This document shows positions 61,395 through 64,000 of a stretch of 64,000 bases of DNA, piece by piece. Position numbers and translations under genes: made by a program. Within the stretch, counting starts at the first letter, position 1, and each line of letters starts with the position of its first letter. Under the pieces are notes generated by a model. The model had not been told where the DNA came from, did not search any database, and saw only the letters and a list, made by a program, of their open reading frames with translations. Source of the DNA: Flavobacterium flavigenum. Its GTDB lineage: Bacteria > Bacteroidota > Bacteroidia > Flavobacteriales > Flavobacteriaceae. The stretch is taken from positions 3,410,001-3,474,000 of the forward strand of contig NZ_CP114285.2 of assembly GCF_027111255.2 (NCBI RefSeq). The letters run 5' to 3'.

Positions 61395-62495
61395 ATGTTA
61401 AAACAATTTTTTATCCTGTGCTCAGGAGCTGACCGGGATCTTCTCGAAGGCTGTTCAGAAGGCGAACAAACCAAATATGTTGGTATTGGTGCCACTGTTT
61501 TTTTTACTGCAGTTATGGCTTTTCTAGCCAGTGCTTATGCGCTTTTTACTGTTTTTGACTCTATCTATCCAGCCCTGGCTTTTGGATTGGTTTGGAGTTT
61601 ACTCATTTTTAATCTGGATCGTTTTATCGTTTCAACTATTAAAAAAAGAGATCGCTTTATGGATGAATTCCTGCAGGCAACTCCCCGAATCATGCTGGCA
61701 ATTATTATTGCTATCGTAATTTCAAAGCCACTCGAAATCAAAATTTTCGAAAAAGAAATCAATACCGTTTTGCTAAAGGAAAAAAATGAAATGGAACTGG
61801 CGAATAAAAAGCAGGTTGGCAATTACTTCCAATCGGATTTAGATAAAAATAAGGCTGACATTGCTGCTTTAAAGGCTGATATCCAGAAAAAAGAGAAAGA
61901 AGTAAATGATTTGTATTCTACTTACATTACAGAAGCCGAAGGAACTTCGGGAACCAAAAGATTAGGAAAAGGTCCGGTTTATAAAGAAAAAAGAGAAAAG
62001 CACGATGCTGCCTTAAAAGAATTCGAAAGCCTAAAAACCGCTAACGAAGCCAAAATTGCCGAAAAAGAAAAAGCAGGCACACAGCTTCAGGCTGATCTGG
62101 ATAAAAAAGTTTCACAGACACAACCAATTATTGAAGGTTTTGACGGATTAATGGCGAGAATAAATGCCTTGAATAAATTGCCATGGCTTCCGTCATTTTT
62201 TATCATGCTGTTGTTTTTAGCAATCGAAACCTCTCCAATAATTGCTAAATTACTGGCTCCAAAAGGCGAATTCGATATAAAACAAGAAGAAGCCGAGACT
62301 GCCATGAAAGCTACTTTGGAACAAAATAAATACCAACGCGAGTTACTGATAAAAACTAGTGCTGAAATGCATGACAAAGTGTATGGGGATATTGCCGAAG
62401 ATAAAAACCTGTACAATCTGCAGCGAAAAAATGCAACTGATTTGTTAGAATTGCAATCGCATAATTTTGTAGAGAAACAAAAGGCAACTTTATAG
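61395..62495 (+). CDS. DUF4407 membrane protein with coiled coil
   Basis: 366 residues from the ATG at 61395. Three hydrophobic helices near the N-terminus are followed by a long charged coiled coil (about residues 125-245) and a further membrane segment (LPSFFIMLLFLAIETSPIIAKLL) near 270. The family is known only as DUF4407. The helix layout suggests a structural or signalling membrane protein; no partner gene is adjacent. Confidence 0.85.
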   Translation: MLKQFFILCSGADRDLLEGCSEGEQTKYVGIGATVFFTAVMAFLASAYALFTVFDSIYPALAFGLVWSLLIFNLDRFIVSTIKKRDRFMDEFLQATPRIMLAIIIAIVISKPLEIKIFEKEINTVLLKEKNEMELANKKQVGNYFQSDLDKNKADIAALKADIQKKEKEVNDLYSTYITEAEGTSGTKRLGKGPVYKEKREKHDAALKEFESLKTANEAKIAEKEKAGTQLQADLDKKVSQTQPIIEGFDGLMARINALNKLPWLPSFFIMLLFLAIETSPIIAKLLAPKGEFDIKQEEAETAMKATLEQNKYQRELLIKTSAEMHDKVYGDIAEDKNLYNLQRKNATDLLELQSHNFVEKQKATL

Positions 62496-62510
62496 GCATA
62501 TAAAAAAGCA

Positions 62511-62544
62511 AAAAACCTGTTTCAGCAAAATGAAACAGGTTTTT
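62511..62544. terminator. bidirectional terminator between DUF4407 and rlu genes
   Basis: AAAAACCTGTTTCA (62511-62524) and TGAAACAGGTTTTT (62531-62544) surround the loop GCAAAA, between convergent genes; each side has a T-run. Confidence 0.88.
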
Positions 62545-62564
62545 TTATTTATTCAGAATATCTT

Positions 62565-63473
62565 TTAAACGTTTTTCAGATTGATGATTTCCTGATCTGT
62601 CAGAAAACGCCAGTTTCCTCTTGGTAAGTTTTTTTTGGTCAGACCTGCAAAAGATACACGGTCTATACGCAAAACATTATATTCAAAACTCTCAAAAATT
62701 GAACGAACCACTTTTACATTCGCAGTACGCAATTTTAGGCCCACTTCGCTTTTTGGCTCATTGTCAATATAGCTTATTTCCTCTACAAAAACACGGTGTC
62801 CATCCAAAACCAATCCTTTGCTGATTTTTTCCAGATCCTCATATTTTAGGTTTTTATCCAATGAAACCTGATAGATTTTAGATGATTTCTGATTCGGTAA
62901 AGTAAACTTACGAATCATATCATTATCATTCGTAAACAATAATAATCCAGTGGTGTTTTTATCCATTCTCCCTACCGCTGCTATTTTAGCGTTTGTAGCA
63001 CCACGCACCAGTTCCAGAACATTGCGGTATTCCTGACCTTCATCTAACGCCGTAGTAAAGTTTTTTGGCTTATTTAGTAAAATATATTCCTTCTTTTCGG
63101 GAGTCAGGATAACACCGTCAAAATTCACAACATCATTTAGTTTTACTAAATAACCCATTTCAGTTACCGGAACACCATTTACTTTTACGTTTCCGGACTG
63201 AATGTATATATCAGCATCTCGACGCGAGCATACACCCGAATTCGAAATATATTTGTTCAATCGAATTTCGTCTGAAGCTTTTTGTCTTTTTGGAGCCTGA
63301 TTCTGTTTTTTTAATTTTGCTGCTTTTTCTTCTTCCGCAGCTTTAACAGCAGGATTCACTTTTTTTGGCCCTTGCGCACGCTTTGCCATAGGAGGTTTCG
63401 GCTTGCTGGAGTTTGATCTTGAGCTGTTTGGCCTTGATCCGCCTCTTTTATTATTGCCTTCCTTGTTGTTCAT
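62565..63473 (-). CDS. rRNA pseudouridine synthase, RsuA/RluB family
   Basis: 302 residues. A basic, low-complexity N-terminal extension (about 65 residues, rich in Lys, Ser and Pro) precedes an S4 RNA-binding domain (RLNKYISNSGVCSRRDADIYIQSGNVKVNG) and the pseudouridine synthase domain with catalytic Asp in VGRMDKNTTGLLLFTND. Probably acts on 23S rRNA as RluB does. A -7 box TATCTTTG on the minus strand (63491-63498) precedes it, with a TTG only at a long spacing. Confidence 0.93.
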   Translation of the reverse strand: MNNKEGNNKRGGSRPNSSRSNSSKPKPPMAKRAQGPKKVNPAVKAAEEEKAAKLKKQNQAPKRQKASDEIRLNKYISNSGVCSRRDADIYIQSGNVKVNGVPVTEMGYLVKLNDVVNFDGVILTPEKKEYILLNKPKNFTTALDEGQEYRNVLELVRGATNAKIAAVGRMDKNTTGLLLFTNDNDMIRKFTLPNQKSSKIYQVSLDKNLKYEDLEKISKGLVLDGHRVFVEEISYIDNEPKSEVGLKLRTANVKVVRSIFESFEYNVLRIDRVSFAGLTKKNLPRGNWRFLTDQEIINLKNV

Positions 63474-63594
63474 AAATTCTGTAATTTGTGCAAAGATAGT
63501 TTTTTCCTGCTAATAATCTTAAGTTCAATGTCCTTAGATTGATAGCCTTAAGTATTAAATAAATTTGAAGCATCATATCCGGCTTTTTATTAAA

Positions 63595-63676
63595 TATGGA
63601 TTCCCGTTTTCCGTTCCCAATCTTTTATTTTTTAAAGGAAAAAATAAAAGGATTTCCACTTCAACCGGGGCTAGAT
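63595..63676 (-). repeat. structured flavobacterial intergenic element, copy 2
   Basis: Read on the minus strand it begins CTAGCCCCGGTTGAAGTGG and continues with ATCCTTTT, AAAGATT and CGGAAAACGGGAA. This is the same word order as the element at 35731-35820. The gene-free gap 63474-63816 also holds an AAAGTT/CTTTG-rich repeat near 63720-63800. Confidence 0.5.
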
Positions 63677-63816
63677 TCAAACAATTGGCTTTTTTTAAAG
63701 ATTAGTTATTGCACAAAGCTTCTCAAAGTTAGCACAGAGCTGCACAAAGTTTTTTAAAGTTCTTTGATTTGTGAGCCTTTGCGAAAAATCTCAGTGTATC
63801 TCTGCGGAACAAAAAA

Positions 63817-64000
63817 CTAAAAATTCGATATCAATTGTTTCCCGTGCCACAAAACACTCGGATTAATCAAAACAATACAAAATACGCCTGAAACAATCAA
63901 AAATTTAAGCACATTATGAAGCAGTAAATATTGCTCTTTAGAATTTGATTTCCATAAATATAACAGAAAAAAGAGTAATGCCATAAAACACACATAGAAA
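63817..64000 (-). CDS. 3' end of a membrane-protein gene cut by the window
   Basis: The last 61 codons read in one frame to a TAG at 63817-63819: two hydrophobic helices (MALLFFLLYLW; LKFLIVSGVFCIVLINPSV) and the tail GKQLISNF. The start lies beyond the window. Genes beside the pseudouridine synthase in flavobacteria often encode a UbiA-type prenyltransferase (geranylgeranylglycerol-phosphate), and the two-helix end would fit, but the fragment is too short to prove it. Confidence 0.55.
   Translation of the reverse strand, partial: FYVCFMALLFFLLYLWKSNSKEQYLLLHNVLKFLIVSGVFCIVLINPSVLWHGKQLISNF

Overview
The window is a chromosomal segment of a flavobacterium, most likely Flavobacterium or a close relative. 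The evidence is an AT-rich sequence, TonB-dependent receptors with carboxypeptidase-like N-terminal domains, a fused MurF-alanine racemase, an ATP-type PEP carboxykinase, few Shine-Dalgarno sites, promoters of the Bacteroidetes form TTG-N(16-21)-TAnnTTTG, and several families of palindromic intergenic repeats that I recognise as typical of Flavobacterium genomes. There are about 50 credible protein genes, two tRNA genes and one pseudogene.

Layout. 0.2-6.5 kb (minus strand): a Gfo/Idh/MocA oxidoreductase, a prolyl oligopeptidase, and a TonB-dependent receptor preceded by a small His/Cys-rich exported protein. 6.7-12.9 kb (mostly plus): an outer-membrane barrel protein, a membrane protein, MurF-Alr, MscL, aspartate-semialdehyde dehydrogenase and an orphan protein. 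12.9-15.5 kb (minus): an Fe-S block of 2Fe-2S ferredoxin, NifU-like scaffold and Mrp-type ATPase. 15.7-23.3 kb: an efflux unit of HlyD-like adaptor, ABC ATPase, a 23-residue membrane peptide and an FtsX/MacB-like permease, divergent from an NtrC-type regulator and its kinase. A sigma-54-like promoter and a 38-bp dyad lie between the two arms. 23.5-30.2 kb: L,D-transpeptidase, alkyltransferase-like protein, LysE-family exporter, TrmB, ammonium transporter, an NTF2-like protein, a lipoprotein with three HGQPGHRCDI motifs, and a ribosome-hibernation factor.

30.3-35.6 kb is an AT-rich restriction-modification island. It holds a controller protein, a C5-cytosine methyltransferase, a McrB-like AAA+ protein, a LlaJI-type nuclease subunit, and a vsr gene broken by one in-frame stop. 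35.8-46.5 kb: AsmA-like protein, thioredoxin, a TPR histidine kinase with LytTR regulator, a DUF4082 lipoprotein, an M1 aminopeptidase and a DUF58 protein. 46.6-49.4 kb: tRNA-Asp and tRNA-Leu bracket a small island with an XRE repressor, a 26-bp perfect palindrome and proteins I cannot identify.

49.5-64 kb: an M20 dipeptidase; a lipoprotein-BlaI-BlaR/TonB operon with two visible BlaI-like operators; a saccharopine dehydrogenase-like enzyme; a DUF423 protein; PEP carboxykinase; a TonB receptor-phytase pair for phosphate scavenging; a DUF4407 protein; a pseudouridine synthase; and the 3' end of a membrane-protein gene that runs off the window.

The best candidates for new biology are the sigma-54-type efflux unit with its coupled micropeptide, the BlaI-controlled lipoprotein operon, the HGQPGHRCDI lipoprotein, the restriction island with its decayed vsr, and the long palindromic intergenic repeats.
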